A DNA stretch of 64,000 nucleotides from Bifidobacterium vespertilionis. Lineage in GTDB: Bacteria > Actinomycetota > Actinomycetes > Actinomycetales > Bifidobacteriaceae. The notes under the pieces are model-generated. The model ran no database searches. It was not told the DNA's origin and saw only the letters and a program-made list of their open reading frames with translations. Numbering within the stretch: the stretch's first letter is position 1; the number at the start of each line of letters is the position of its first letter. This document shows positions 27,700 through 38,737 of this stretch, piece by piece. Where the stretch lies: NCBI RefSeq assembly GCF_008698145.1, contig NZ_RZNZ01000013.1, forward strand, positions 37,211 to 101,210, in the 5' to 3' direction. A program made the position numbers and the translations under genes.

Positions 27700-28929
27700 C
27701 TACGACAGGAACGGAATCGTCGCGGTCATGGACCATACGCCGTTGTCCTCGCGCAAGGAGAAGGAGCCGCCGGTCTCCTCTATGAGCCGCTGATACCGGG
27801 ACAGCCCCGTGCCGCCAGACGGCAGCGACGGTTGAGATGATGACGGCTGCGTTCTGGGATCGTCGGCCAGCGAGATGGTGGCGTCCGCCACGTTCACGAC
27901 GATGGATACGGTGACCATGCCGTGAGGATCGGCATGCTTGATGACATTGCCCTCCAACTCATGCAACAGGCCTTCGATCAGCTCCAGCCGCCCGGACAGC
28001 ATGGCCCCGTCGGATGGGGCGTTCCCGTCGTCGAACAGCAGCTCGACATCGAACCCGAGCCGATCCAGATGGCCGCGCATGCGATCGGCTGCCGCACGCA
28101 GCCGATCGGTCGCATCGGAAGGGACTGTGATCATCGCGGCATCCGAGGATGGATCATCCGGCGCCTCCATGAGATCGATCACGTCCCGTACCTGCGTGAG
28201 CGTTCGGCGCAGGGTGGCGTCCAGATCATCGAGCGTCGCGTCATACCGATCGCCGTCCCGCGTGTGGCCGGCTTTCAGACCGTCCACCAGTGACAGGGCG
28301 TATACGATCGTGTTGGCCGTGGAATCGTGCAGGGTGCGTTCGATGCGGTCCTTCAGGGTGCGCTGCCGTTCACGTTGGCGCAATGCGGCCAATTGCCGGT
28401 TCTTGCGCACCACGATGGCCGTGATGACGGCCGCCGACTCGCCCACGCACATGAGCAGAAATCGTGGGATTCCACCGCTGTTCGGCAAGTTCATGGTCAT
28501 GACCAGACAGGCGTACATGGGCGGGACGATCGTCATCGTGCCCAATACCGGATGACGGCCGGTGAGCCGGAACGTCGCCAGGAACACCGCGAACATGGTG
28601 AATATGGACAGCGGAATCGGCATACGACCGTCGAGGCCGTCGAACATCGCGCACGCGCACCATGTCGACAGCACCGCGCAGGGTGACCAGAGTGCGGACC
28701 ACGCCAGGCAGACCACGGCGGCCGCGAACAGGCACACGCCTCCCAGCGCAAGCGCGAATGGACCGATGACGGCAGCGTGCGGGGAACCGGCCAACAATAC
28801 AGAGGAATGAACCATGGTCGCCACGGCCAGTGCAATGCATACGGCCGGTACGGCGTATCGCGACGCAAACACGGTATGGAGCAGCGCCCTCGCCTGATCC
28901 ATCCATGCGCCCATACCGTACCCGTTCAC
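27700..28929 (-). CDS. NarL-type sensor histidine kinase
   Basis: The 409-residue protein has about five or six membrane helices in residues 20-175 with no sizeable external domain, so it may sense within the membrane. The phosphoacceptor His lies in the HisKA_3 motif RTLHDSTAN. The ATPase domain has ELEGNVIKHAD (N-box, somewhat altered) and a G-box GGTGLSRY. The GTG start overlaps the response-regulator stop (GTGA), so the pair is translationally coupled. Confidence 0.85.
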   Translation of the reverse strand: MNGYGMGAWMDQARALLHTVFASRYAVPAVCIALAVATMVHSSVLLAGSPHAAVIGPFALALGGVCLFAAAVVCLAWSALWSPCAVLSTWCACAMFDGLDGRMPIPLSIFTMFAVFLATFRLTGRHPVLGTMTIVPPMYACLVMTMNLPNSGGIPRFLLMCVGESAAVITAIVVRKNRQLAALRQRERQRTLKDRIERTLHDSTANTIVYALSLVDGLKAGHTRDGDRYDATLDDLDATLRRTLTQVRDVIDLMEAPDDPSSDAAMITVPSDATDRLRAAADRMRGHLDRLGFDVELLFDDGNAPSDGAMLSGRLELIEGLLHELEGNVIKHADPHGMVTVSIVVNVADATISLADDPRTQPSSSQPSLPSGGTGLSRYQRLIEETGGSFSLREDNGVWSMTATIPFLS

Positions 28930-29609
28930 ATCGCACCCCGCTTGGTGAGCAGATGAATCGCCTCCGGGATGCTGCCGGCGCCCAGTTTGGCGAGCGCCCG
29001 GTTGCGGTAGGAGTACACGGTGGTGGGGCCCACGCCCATGGCCGCGGTGATCCGTTCCGTGGTCAGGCCCTGCGCGTAATACCGCAGCGTTTCCAGCTCA
29101 CGCTTGGACAGAGGCTGCGAGTCGGCGATGGGCCGTTGGGGCGTCCCGGAATCCGCATTGCCGTCCGTGGCCGTGACTTCGTCGCCGGGCGATTCCCGTG
29201 TCGCCTTTCGCGCCGCCGCCGCGATGATGGCCGGTTCCAACTCGGTCGCCACGTTCTCCTTGCCCAGCAACGCATCCATGCCGGCCGCTTTCGCCCCATC
29301 CGCGAACCGTTCGACCGAATAGGCGGTGATTCCCACCAAACCAACCCCTTCGGCACCGGCTTGGGCGTGGATCCGGCGGCATACCTCAAGACCGGACAGG
29401 TCGCCCAGAAAGACATCCACGACCATCACGTCCGGCAGCGCACCCCGTCCGCGCAGCCCGCGCGTCACCAATTGAAGCGCCTCCACACCGGACATGGCCC
29501 GCCACAGCACCGTGCAGCCGCGCATGCGCCCCACTGCGGCCACCAGCATGTTCAGCGCCAGCGGATCATTGTCCACCACCCCGACGCGAATCAGACGATC
29601 ACTGTCCAT
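28926..29609 (-). CDS. LuxR/NarL-family response regulator
   Basis: A receiver domain at the N-terminus (VVDNDPLALN, phosphorylation Asp in VMVVDVFLG, conserved Lys in LLGKENV) is joined to a LuxR-type helix-turn-helix near the C-terminus (LSKRELETLRYYAQGL, then TTVYSYRNRALAKL). It has 227 residues from ATG 29609. GGAGGT abuts that ATG directly, which is too close for normal initiation, while CACAAT lies just upstream. A leaderless start is therefore possible. It heads the RR-HK-ABC operon and probably controls it and the divergent secreted-protein gene. Confidence 0.85.
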   Translation of the reverse strand: MDSDRLIRVGVVDNDPLALNMLVAAVGRMRGCTVLWRAMSGVEALQLVTRGLRGRGALPDVMVVDVFLGDLSGLEVCRRIHAQAGAEGVGLVGITAYSVERFADGAKAAGMDALLGKENVATELEPAIIAAAARKATRESPGDEVTATDGNADSGTPQRPIADSQPLSKRELETLRYYAQGLTTERITAAMGVGPTTVYSYRNRALAKLGAGSIPEAIHLLTKRGAM

Positions 29610-29661
29610 ACCTCCATTGTGACACTTGCGGGCGCGCGGGGCCATGCGTGGGATGGGTTTC

Positions 29662-29733
29662 GCCGTAGTGGCTACGGCATGCCGTTGCGACAACAGAGCG
29701 CGGGATTGTTATCTGTAGTTACAGAAGGACAAT
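29662..29733. promoter_or_regulatory. divergent control region with two palindromes
   Basis: GCCGTAG-TGG-CTACGGC (29662-29678) and CTGTA-GT-TACAG (29713-29724) lie between the response-regulator gene and the AT-rich secreted-protein gene. GACAAT at 29728-29733 is a possible -10 box for the latter. They are candidate binding sites for the regulator encoded next door. Confidence 0.4.
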
Positions 29734-29763
29734 GAGGGTCTTTCCCAACGAAGGAATAATGTC

Positions 29764-30156
29764 ATGAAAGACGCAATGAAAATAGTCGCAAAGTTTCTTG
29801 TTCCTTGTACCGTAATTTTCGGTCTTGCTTTTATCTATTCAAATACCGCAATTGCCGCGGAGACAGGTGAGGTTTCGCTTCAGGAATGCGGACTATATGT
29901 CCGAGTTCCTTGGCGCGATCCACCATTGGCTGTCTTTGAAGGTGGAATGCAAAAATGTGATCAGCAGGAGATCGTCACATTAATGGCTAAACGAGATGTT
30001 CCATTCGGATTCGATCAAGAATTAGCAAAATCCACATTTAGGTCTCGTGACGAACTTCACCATATTGAAGTATATGCCACTGTTGGACATAAGTATTATA
30101 CGGCAGCCACTACTGTCTCTGGAGCAAAAATGGAATCCATGAGGATGATTTACTAA
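29764..30156 (+). CDS. AT-rich orphan gene for a small secreted protein
   Basis: The 130-residue protein has a typical signal peptide: charged MKDAMKIVAKF, a hydrophobic core, and AIAA before a likely cleavage site near residue 32. The mature part has two cysteines (about 43 and 64), which could form a disulfide, and ends MRMIY. I recognise no family. Its base composition is strikingly AT-rich against a GC-rich neighbourhood, with codons such as AAA, TTT and ATT in use, which suggests recent transfer. The ribosome site is AAGGA. It is divergent from a two-component/ABC operon, like bacteriocin or stress-peptide loci, but no bacteriocin motif is present. Confidence 0.7.
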   Translation: MKDAMKIVAKFLVPCTVIFGLAFIYSNTAIAAETGEVSLQECGLYVRVPWRDPPLAVFEGGMQKCDQQEIVTLMAKRDVPFGFDQELAKSTFRSRDELHHIEVYATVGHKYYTAATTVSGAKMESMRMIY

Positions 30157-30189
30157 CTTCATGCGAAAGAGATTAGGTCGCAGTGAAAG

Positions 30190-30879
30190 ATGACATCATT
30201 TCAGGCATTCCACTATTGGTGTCTGGGACGGCACTGTCGGATGGCCGTGCTGGCGCTCGCGGCCGGCTATGCGATGTCCTGGCTGTGGTGGGACGTGGGA
30301 TTCGACACGCATCTGCTGGGACAGTACCACGGCGTGAGCGTCGGTTCATGGCAGATGCTGCCCATCCTGACCGGCATCGCGGCGATGGCGCTGCTGGCGC
30401 GCAACAGGCCAAGCGCCGGTCTGACCTGTTGCAAAACCGAGCATCGTGTCACCGCGGCGGCGCTGGCGCTGGCGGCATCGCTATCCAGCGTGATGACGCC
30501 CGTGGTGAGAATGGCGTTCTGCGCGGTGCCGTTGGCTTGGATCCCAAGGGGCTCGGCTTGGGTCGCCGCGGGCAGCCGACTGCAGACGCCCCTGGGCTGG
30601 GACATATGCGCGCTCATGTGGATGCAGTGCGCGCTGGTGCTGGCGGTGGCGATGGTGGCGATCGCGGCGTGCGGTCGGCTTGTCGGCGTCGTCGCCGGAT
30701 TCGGGGCGTACGCGCTTCTGCTGCTCGCCGCGTCATGGCGGCCGATCGCCGCACTGTCACCGCTCGCATGGGACTCGTCCGGATACACCGGCGGCAGGAT
30801 GATCGCCGTGTCCGCCATGTTCCTCGTCGCATGCGCGCTGCAATGGGCGTGCCTGCGACGAGGATGGGCGGCGGGCTGA
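30190..30879 (+). CDS. multispan membrane protein of unknown function
   Basis: The 229-residue protein has five or six hydrophobic helices and no recognised motif. The start at ATG 30190 has only a weak ribosome site (GTGAAAG); ATG 30241 is an alternative. It follows the AT-rich secreted-protein gene by 33 bases but is GC-rich itself, so the two may have different histories. It could be an immunity or transport partner by position only. Confidence 0.55.
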   Translation: MTSFQAFHYWCLGRHCRMAVLALAAGYAMSWLWWDVGFDTHLLGQYHGVSVGSWQMLPILTGIAAMALLARNRPSAGLTCCKTEHRVTAAALALAASLSSVMTPVVRMAFCAVPLAWIPRGSAWVAAGSRLQTPLGWDICALMWMQCALVLAVAMVAIAACGRLVGVVAGFGAYALLLLAASWRPIAALSPLAWDSSGYTGGRMIAVSAMFLVACALQWACLRRGWAAG

Positions 30880-30888
30880 GGGAATTGC

Positions 30889-30958
30889 CACGGAACTCGA
30901 ATTTCCCGGATGGCTTGGCGCAATGCCAACGTCGGCCGGCGGAAATTCGAGTTCCGTG
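30889..30958. repeat. palindromic repeat family C, copy 1 (convergent terminator)
   Basis: Perfect 18-base arms, CACGGAACTCGAATTTCC and its reverse complement, surround a 34-base loop. It sits between convergent genes. The same arm sequence recurs at 42361-42438. Confidence 0.85.
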
Positions 30959-30979
30959 ACGGTCGCGAGCGGTCAGCGG

Positions 30980-31657
30980 CTACCGCGCATACTCCTGCAG
31001 CGCGGAGGCGTCGGCCTCGGTGATCTCGCGCAGCACGTGCGCGGGGTTGCCCACGGCGATGGTGTGCGGCGGGATGTCGTGCGTGACCACCGCGCCGGCG
31101 CCGATCACGCAGCCCTCGCCGATCGTCACGCCGCCAAGCACGGTCACGTTGCCGCCGAACCAGCAGTTCGAGCCGATCGTGATCGGACGGCCGTACTCGT
31201 AGTCGTAGGAGCTGCCGTCGGGGCGCTTGCGCACGTTGCGGTCCTGGAAGCGCAGCGGGTGCATGGGCGGCAGCAGGGAGACGTTCGGGCCGAAGAGCAC
31301 GTCGTCGCCGATCGTGACGGGTGCGCAGTCGAGCACGGTGAAGTTGAAGTTCGCGAACACGCGATCGCCGATAGTGGTGTGGCAGCCGTAGTCGAAGAAC
31401 ACCGGGCCCATCACGTCCAGATCCTCGCCGTGGCCGGGCAGCAATTCGCCCAGCACGGCCGCACGGGCGGCATGGTCGGTGCGGGACAGGGCGTTGAAGC
31501 GGGTGCACAGATCGCCGGCCTTCTCCCTCATTGCGGTTAGTTCCGGGTCCGCGGGGTTGTAGAGCTTGCCGGCGAGCATCTCCTCGCGCTCGGATGCGCG
31601 GGGCGTGCGCAGCTCAACGGGTGGTAGAACGTTTGACATGGAGGAATTCTGGGTCAT
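30980..31657 (-). CDS. maltose/galactoside O-acetyltransferase family protein
   Basis: A left-handed beta-helix acyltransferase using acetyl-CoA to acetylate sugars. Hexapeptide repeats run through the second half (for example TIGDRVFANFN, TIGSNCWFGGN, VTIGEGCVIGAG), with the usual GNPAHVLR end and an N-terminal MLAGKLYNPADPEL. Three ATGs are possible. I chose 31657 because TACAAT ends seven bases upstream on the minus strand, making a leaderless start likely and placing the earlier ATG inside the -10 box. It has 225 residues. Confidence 0.85.
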   Translation of the reverse strand: MTQNSSMSNVLPPVELRTPRASEREEMLAGKLYNPADPELTAMREKAGDLCTRFNALSRTDHAARAAVLGELLPGHGEDLDVMGPVFFDYGCHTTIGDRVFANFNFTVLDCAPVTIGDDVLFGPNVSLLPPMHPLRFQDRNVRKRPDGSSYDYEYGRPITIGSNCWFGGNVTVLGGVTIGEGCVIGAGAVVTHDIPPHTIAVGNPAHVLREITEADASALQEYAR

Positions 31658-31664
31658 GGACGGC

Positions 31665-31670
31665 ATTGTA
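31665..31670 (-). promoter_or_regulatory. -10 box for a leaderless O-acetyltransferase transcript
   Basis: TACAAT on the minus strand lies seven bases before ATG 31657, and no Shine-Dalgarno sequence precedes any of the candidate starts. Confidence 0.5.
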
Positions 31671-31701
31671 GTCGGGGTTCGAGGGGTCAGAGATCGATTT
31701 C

Positions 31702-31739
31702 CAGTTCACGCTTTTGACGGGCCGTTTTTCCGTGAACTG
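31702..31739. repeat. GTTCAC hairpin family, copy 1
   Basis: Arms CAGTTCAC and GTGAACTG enclose a 22-base loop. Related GTTCAC/GTGAAC hairpins occur at 31818-31863, 38489-38525 and 38601-38646. Confidence 0.65.
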
Positions 31740-31817
31740 AAGAACAAACAATTCCGCACAAAAGCTCACAGTAAAAGTGGCTGAATTCCAGTGATTCAAG
31801 CATTCATGTGAACATGT

Positions 31818-31863
31818 GGGCCAGTTCACACCTTGAAGGCTTGATGAAAGCGTGAACTGGCCC
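31818..31863. repeat. GTTCAC hairpin family, copy 2 (terminator position)
   Basis: Arms GGGCCAGTTCAC and GTGAACTGGCCC enclose a 22-base loop immediately beyond the stop of the minus-strand gene at 31872. It probably ends that transcript. Confidence 0.75.
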
Positions 31864-31871
31864 GCGCCATA

Positions 31872-32642
31872 TCACGCCAATTCCACGCTCTTCGGCACCT
31901 CGATGCCATGCTTGCCGAGGATCGCCACGGCCTCCATATAGGCATCGGTCGTGGCGGAGGGGTCCAGCAGGGCCTCGCGCAGTCCGGAAGCACCAGACCC
32001 GGAGCCGATCCCCAGCGCATCCACCAGGGCCTTCCGGATGCCGGCCGCGCTCGCCTCCACGGAACCCAGGAATCCCGCTCCGGCGAGCGCATCGGCCAGG
32101 GGCTTCAGATCGCCGCCGGTCACCTCGTCGATCACCGTGATCTGATCCAGCAGCGCGAACATCCAGTCGCGCGCGGCGGGGGAGTCCGCGGAACCGGCCT
32201 GTCCCAGCACCTCCGTGGTCTTCGCGGCCACCGGCTTCACATCGATGTGCCCAATCTCCGCGTCCGCGCTCGCATGCCCGCGACGATCCTCGATGTCGTC
32301 CAGCAGGTGCTGGATCGTCACCTCGTCGGCAAGCGGGCCGGGCTGCGCGTGCAGCGAGCCGATCGCGTCCACGTCGAGCTGCCGGCCGCCGGAGTTCTGG
32401 AAGCGCACCAGCTTGGGGGAGTTGAAATAATGGTCCATGCCGTAGGTCACGAACGCCGGGGTCTGGCTCTGCAGGTCGCGGACGGCCTCGGCCACCGGGC
32501 GCATGGACAGCAGCGGCTGTTGGACGATCACCCGGGCCAGCGCCTTCTTTGCATCGGCCACGGTGAGCGGTCCGCCGATCGCCACCGCATTGGCCGAACC
32601 ATGGCCGCCGAACATCGACTTCAACTGATCGAGGAACCCCAT
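31872..32642 (-). CDS. cytoplasmic protein of unknown function
   Basis: This 256-residue, mainly helical, acidic protein begins MGFLDQLKSMFGGHGSAN. I recognise no domain. It has no signal peptide or membrane span. Sequence highlights are VTYGMDHYFNSPKLVRF, DVDAIGSLHAQPGP and a C-terminal ILGKHGIEVPKS. The ATG at 32642 is preceded by AAGAGGC. It sits at the right-hand end of the stretch that separates prmC from tsaC, divergent from tsaC. Confidence 0.6.
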   Translation of the reverse strand: MGFLDQLKSMFGGHGSANAVAIGGPLTVADAKKALARVIVQQPLLSMRPVAEAVRDLQSQTPAFVTYGMDHYFNSPKLVRFQNSGGRQLDVDAIGSLHAQPGPLADEVTIQHLLDDIEDRRGHASADAEIGHIDVKPVAAKTTEVLGQAGSADSPAARDWMFALLDQITVIDEVTGGDLKPLADALAGAGFLGSVEASAAGIRKALVDALGIGSGSGASGLREALLDPSATTDAYMEAVAILGKHGIEVPKSVELA

Positions 32643-32798
32643 TATTGCCTCTTTTCCACATATGATTGCAAGAGTTTCCGCGGCCCAGTGTAGTCCCGGC
32701 TCCTCGGCTTCGAACCCCATTTGACTCAAAAGTGATGCACAATGGGTACAGTATCTACGTTGCGCCGAAGGACGGCGGGGATGGAGAGGCATACAGCG

Positions 32799-33454
32799 AT
32801 GAGCGATGTGCGGCATGTGAGCGAGGAGTCCTGCGCCCTTGCGGCCGAATTGGTGAGGCGGGGCGAGCTGATCGTCATCCCCACGGACACCGTGTACGGG
32901 GTGGCCTGCGACCCGCGCAACGCCAAGGCCATCGAGCGCATCTACCAGATCAAGCGCCGCCCGCGCTTCAAGGCCCTGCAGGTGCTCATGGCCTCGGTGG
33001 ACGATGTGGACGCGTTGGGACTCGAACTGCCGGCGCCCCTGAACCGTCTGGCCGCCGCATTCCTGCCCGGCGCGTTCTCGCCCATCGCTGTGGCCCGCGA
33101 GGACTGCACGCTCGCCACCGCACGCGAAACGCCGCAGGGGGAGCGCACACAGGGCATCCGCATCCCCAACTCCGCGCTGTGTCTGGAGATCCTGCGCGCC
33201 ACGGGCCCGCTGGCGGCCTCCAGCGCCAATCGCTCCGGCGACGAGTCCGCGCAGACCGTCCGCGAGGCCGTGGAGGCGTTCGGCGACGAGGTGGCCCTGT
33301 ACTTGGATGGCGGGTCCACCCGCGGCCACATCTCCAGCACCGTCGTGGCGGCCGACCCGCACGAGCGCGACGGCATCGCGATCCTGCGCGAAGGCGTGAT
33401 CCCGCAGTCGACGATCCGCCGGGCCCTGACCGTTAACGGCGGGGGACTGGGCGC

Positions 33455-33458
<4 letters not shown>
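32799..33458 (+). CDS. tsaC: L-threonylcarbamoyladenylate synthase (Sua5/YciO/YrdC family)
   Basis: Makes threonylcarbamoyl-AMP for the t6A37 modification of ANN-decoding tRNAs. The YrdC-fold markers are IVIPTDTVYGVACDP, IYQIKRRPRFKALQVL and the SSANRSGDE loop. It has 219 residues from ATG 32799, which has GGAGAGG upstream; in-frame ATGs at 32742 and 32781 are possible starts. The stop overlaps the next gene (ATGA). Its usual upstream neighbour prmC is displaced by about 7.4 kb. Confidence 0.9.
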
Positions 33459-36233
<2,775 letters not shown>

Positions 36234-36270
36234 TGATCGTCTGATCGCCTGGCGATAAGCCATCGCATCG

Positions 36271-36306
36271 AAAAGCCCCCTTGGATCCCGTTCCGAGGGG
36301 GCTTTC
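36271..36306 (+). terminator. terminator after guaB
   Basis: AAAAGCCCCC and GGGGGCTTT arms flank a loop. A T-containing stretch (TTCTTTTC) follows. Confidence 0.85.
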
Positions 36307-36357
36307 GGTATTCTTTTCTGTCCTCCTGAGCGGAGCCGCCCAGAGAGAGGCTCATTC

Positions 36358-36524
36358 GTCATCCTGAGCGAAGCGGAGGATGATGGGGGGAATGTCTTTT
36401 CTGTCATCCTGAGCGTAGCGCGTAGCGCGTAGTCGAAAGATCCTTGGCCATTACGCATTGGCCATCCGTGCACAAGTATTAAGGATCCTTCGACTTCGGC
36501 TGCGCCTCCGCTCAGGATGACAAG
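36358..36524. repeat. REP-like GGATCCTT/CTCAGGATGAC cluster (copy 2)
   Basis: Direct units opening GTCATCCTGAGCG lie at about 36358 and 36402, the latter ending near GTCGAAAGATCCTTGG. An inverted unit TTAAGGATCCTTCGAC through GCTCAGGATGAC occupies about 36479-36523. Degenerate CTCAGGATGAC pieces continue to about 36580. A short tandem (GTAGCGC repeated) lies inside the second unit. Confidence 0.85.
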
Positions 36525-36592
36525 GGGTGACCTGGCTCCGCGTGCTCAGGATGACGGGGCCCGCGCCGCTTTGCTCAGGATGGCCGAAGGGT

Positions 36593-38392
36593 CTATCGCG
36601 CTGCGGTCTGGCTCAGCCATACGGACGTATCCTGCGGCAGCTTCCCGTCCTCGGTGAGTGGGCCGGAGGCGAGGATCACCGTGCCGGCGGGCAGCGCGAC
36701 CGGCGTGGCACCGAAGTTCGTCAGGTTCGCCCACCCGTTGGCCCGGCGGTACGCGATCACGCCGCCGGGCTGTCCGTCCGCGCCGTCGCGCAGGCCGCTG
36801 GGCGCATCCTCGTCCATCCACTCGCAGCTCGTGTCGGACGTCTGCAGCTCGTGACGCAGCTCCAGCACACGGCGGTAGAAGTTGAGCATCGAATCGGCGT
36901 CCCGGTCCTCCACATCCACCGCGAAGTCCTTGAACCACTTGGGCTGCGGCAGATGCGGGTCGTTGGTGGCGCCGGCGGGGGAGAATCCGAAGGATCCCCG
37001 CGTGCCGAACTGGTCGGAGGGCTTCTCCAGCGTGGGGGCGTCGGAGCCCACCCACGGCAGCGGCACGCGGCAACCGTCGCGGCCCTTGGTGGACTCCTCA
37101 TGGTCGCTCCTCAGCGGCCATGGGTCCTCGAGTCGGTCCCACGGGATGTCCGGCACCTCGAACAGGCCCAGCTCCTCACCCTGGTACACGTAGGCGGAAC
37201 CCGGCAGCGCCATCTCCAGCATCAGCGCGGCCTTCGCGCGCTTGGCGCCGAGCGGCCGGTCCTCGAAGTACGTGCGGCCCATCCTCAGCGCCCAGTCGGC
37301 GGAGATCTGGTGGTACTCGGCGGTGGGCACCTGCGGCAGCGCGTAGCGGCTCGCGTGGCGGTGCACGTCGTGGTTGCTCATGACCCACGTCGAGGTGGAT
37401 CCGGAGCGCTCGGCGCACGCCAGGCCCTCCGCGATCGCCGCGTGCATGGCCTCAAAGGTCCAGTCGGCCTTCGCGAACTCGAAATTGAAGATCTGCCCCA
37501 GATCGTCCGGCGAGGCGTACAGGTACTGCCGCTCGGGGCGCACCCACGCCTCCGCCACGGCGAAGCGCGGCGGATCGTACCGGTTGAACACCTCGCGGCG
37601 CCACTCGTGGTAGATCTCGTGCACCTCGTTGCGGTCCAGCACCGGGTGCGAACCGTCCGTGGGCATGTCGTTGCTGCTCATCACGCCGTAATCGTCCAGA
37701 TCGTCGCGGTCCAGATCCTTGGCGAGGGCTTGGGCCACGTCGATGCGGAAGCCGTCCACGCCATGGTCGCACCAGAAGCGGAGTGTCTTGAGGAAGTCGT
37801 CGCGCACTTCGCGGTTGTCCCAATTGAAGTCCGGCTGCTCCTTGGTGAACATGTGCAGGTACCACTGGCCGTCCGGCACGCGCGTCCACGCCGGCCCGCC
37901 GAAATGGTTGACCCACTTGGTGGGCGGCTCGTCGCCGTTCGGGCCCTTGCCGTCGCGGAAGATGTACCGGTCTCGCGCGGGGGAACCGGGGCCGGCCTTG
38001 AGCGCCTCCTGGAACCACGGGTGCAGGTGGGAGCTGTGGTTGGGCACGATGTCCACCACCACCTTGATGCCGGCCGCGTGCGCGGTGTCCGTGAGCCGGC
38101 TGAAATCGTCCATCGTGCCGAGCTTCGGATCCACGTCGCGGTAGTCGGCCACGTCGTAGCCGCCGTCCGCCAGCTCGCTGGGGTAGAACGGGGACAGCCA
38201 GATCGCATCCACGCCAAGCTTCTTCAGATAGGGGATCTGCTCGGTCACGCCGTTGAGATCGCCCAGACCCGATCCGGTGGTGTCCTTGAAGCTGCGCGGA
38301 TACACCTGATAGACCACGGCCTGCTTCCACCACAGCGCGGGATCCTGCGCCGGGTCGTTGGTCGCCGCCGCGCGGTTCGTCTCGTTCGTCAT
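36593..38392 (-). CDS. GH13 alpha-glucosidase
   Basis: Cytoplasmic alpha-glucosidase or oligo-1,6-glucosidase acting on short alpha-glucosides. The 599-residue protein has the GH13 set: YQVYPRSF near the N-terminus, DIVPNHSS, nucleophile Asp218 in GFRIDVA, acid/base Glu281 in VAEAW, and Asp342 in SNHDVHR. It resembles bifidobacterial AglA/AglB enzymes. The start is ATG 38392 behind AAGGAGG. No transporter adjoins it, and its transcript runs towards the repeat cluster at 36.4 kb. Confidence 0.93.
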   Translation of the reverse strand: MTNETNRAAATNDPAQDPALWWKQAVVYQVYPRSFKDTTGSGLGDLNGVTEQIPYLKKLGVDAIWLSPFYPSELADGGYDVADYRDVDPKLGTMDDFSRLTDTAHAAGIKVVVDIVPNHSSHLHPWFQEALKAGPGSPARDRYIFRDGKGPNGDEPPTKWVNHFGGPAWTRVPDGQWYLHMFTKEQPDFNWDNREVRDDFLKTLRFWCDHGVDGFRIDVAQALAKDLDRDDLDDYGVMSSNDMPTDGSHPVLDRNEVHEIYHEWRREVFNRYDPPRFAVAEAWVRPERQYLYASPDDLGQIFNFEFAKADWTFEAMHAAIAEGLACAERSGSTSTWVMSNHDVHRHASRYALPQVPTAEYHQISADWALRMGRTYFEDRPLGAKRAKAALMLEMALPGSAYVYQGEELGLFEVPDIPWDRLEDPWPLRSDHEESTKGRDGCRVPLPWVGSDAPTLEKPSDQFGTRGSFGFSPAGATNDPHLPQPKWFKDFAVDVEDRDADSMLNFYRRVLELRHELQTSDTSCEWMDEDAPSGLRDGADGQPGGVIAYRRANGWANLTNFGATPVALPAGTVILASGPLTEDGKLPQDTSVWLSQTAAR

Positions 38393-38488
38393 ATGGGCCT
38401 CCTTGGGGTTTCGGGCCGTTCGGCCTGCTCCATACCATCGATTATCCGCCCTTTGCCGGCCCATCGGCTGCCTGACGATCGCGCGTCG

Positions 38489-38525
38489 GTTCACAATTTT
38501 TTGGGGCTCTTCAAATCGTGAACTG
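38489..38525. repeat. GTTCAC hairpin family, copy 3
   Basis: GTTCACAATTTTTTGG pairs imperfectly with a right arm ending AAATCGTGAAC. It lies in the divergent spacer between the alpha-glucosidase and orn genes, so it is not a terminator for either. Confidence 0.6.
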
Positions 38526-38600
38526 GGCCATGTGCGATCGAACATCGGAAACCTTGGACTGAAGCCATTTTCTCAATAGGCTGGTGTGCGGTTTTGTGTG

Positions 38601-38646
38601 TTTCCGGTTCACGATTTGAAGAGCCTCAAAAATCGTGAACCGGAAA
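38601..38646. repeat. GTTCAC hairpin family, copy 4
   Basis: Perfect 17-base arms, TTTCCGGTTCACGATTT and its complement, surround a 12-base loop. The core of copy 3 appears here in inverted orientation about 100 bases away. The rest of the 38393-38737 spacer holds a possible minus-strand -10 box (GATAAT at 38441-38446) and no gene. Confidence 0.8.
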
Positions 38647-38737
38647 CCGTGCGTCCCCGGTCGAATATAGCCTGTAACGTTCCCTGAGGAACGACGGCGC
38701 GCAAGGTGCGCGGCGGAATATGGAAGGGCGGCACGGC

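Noticed and set aside
29764..30156. Lactococcin 972-type bacteriocin
   Set aside because: It is secreted and small, but the family's C-terminal Tyr/His/Gly pattern is not convincingly present and no matching immunity ABC protein architecture was seen.
25313..32798. Prophage or integrative element
   Set aside because: No integrase, transposase, relaxase, tRNA-flanking att repeat or phage structural gene was found in the inserted block.
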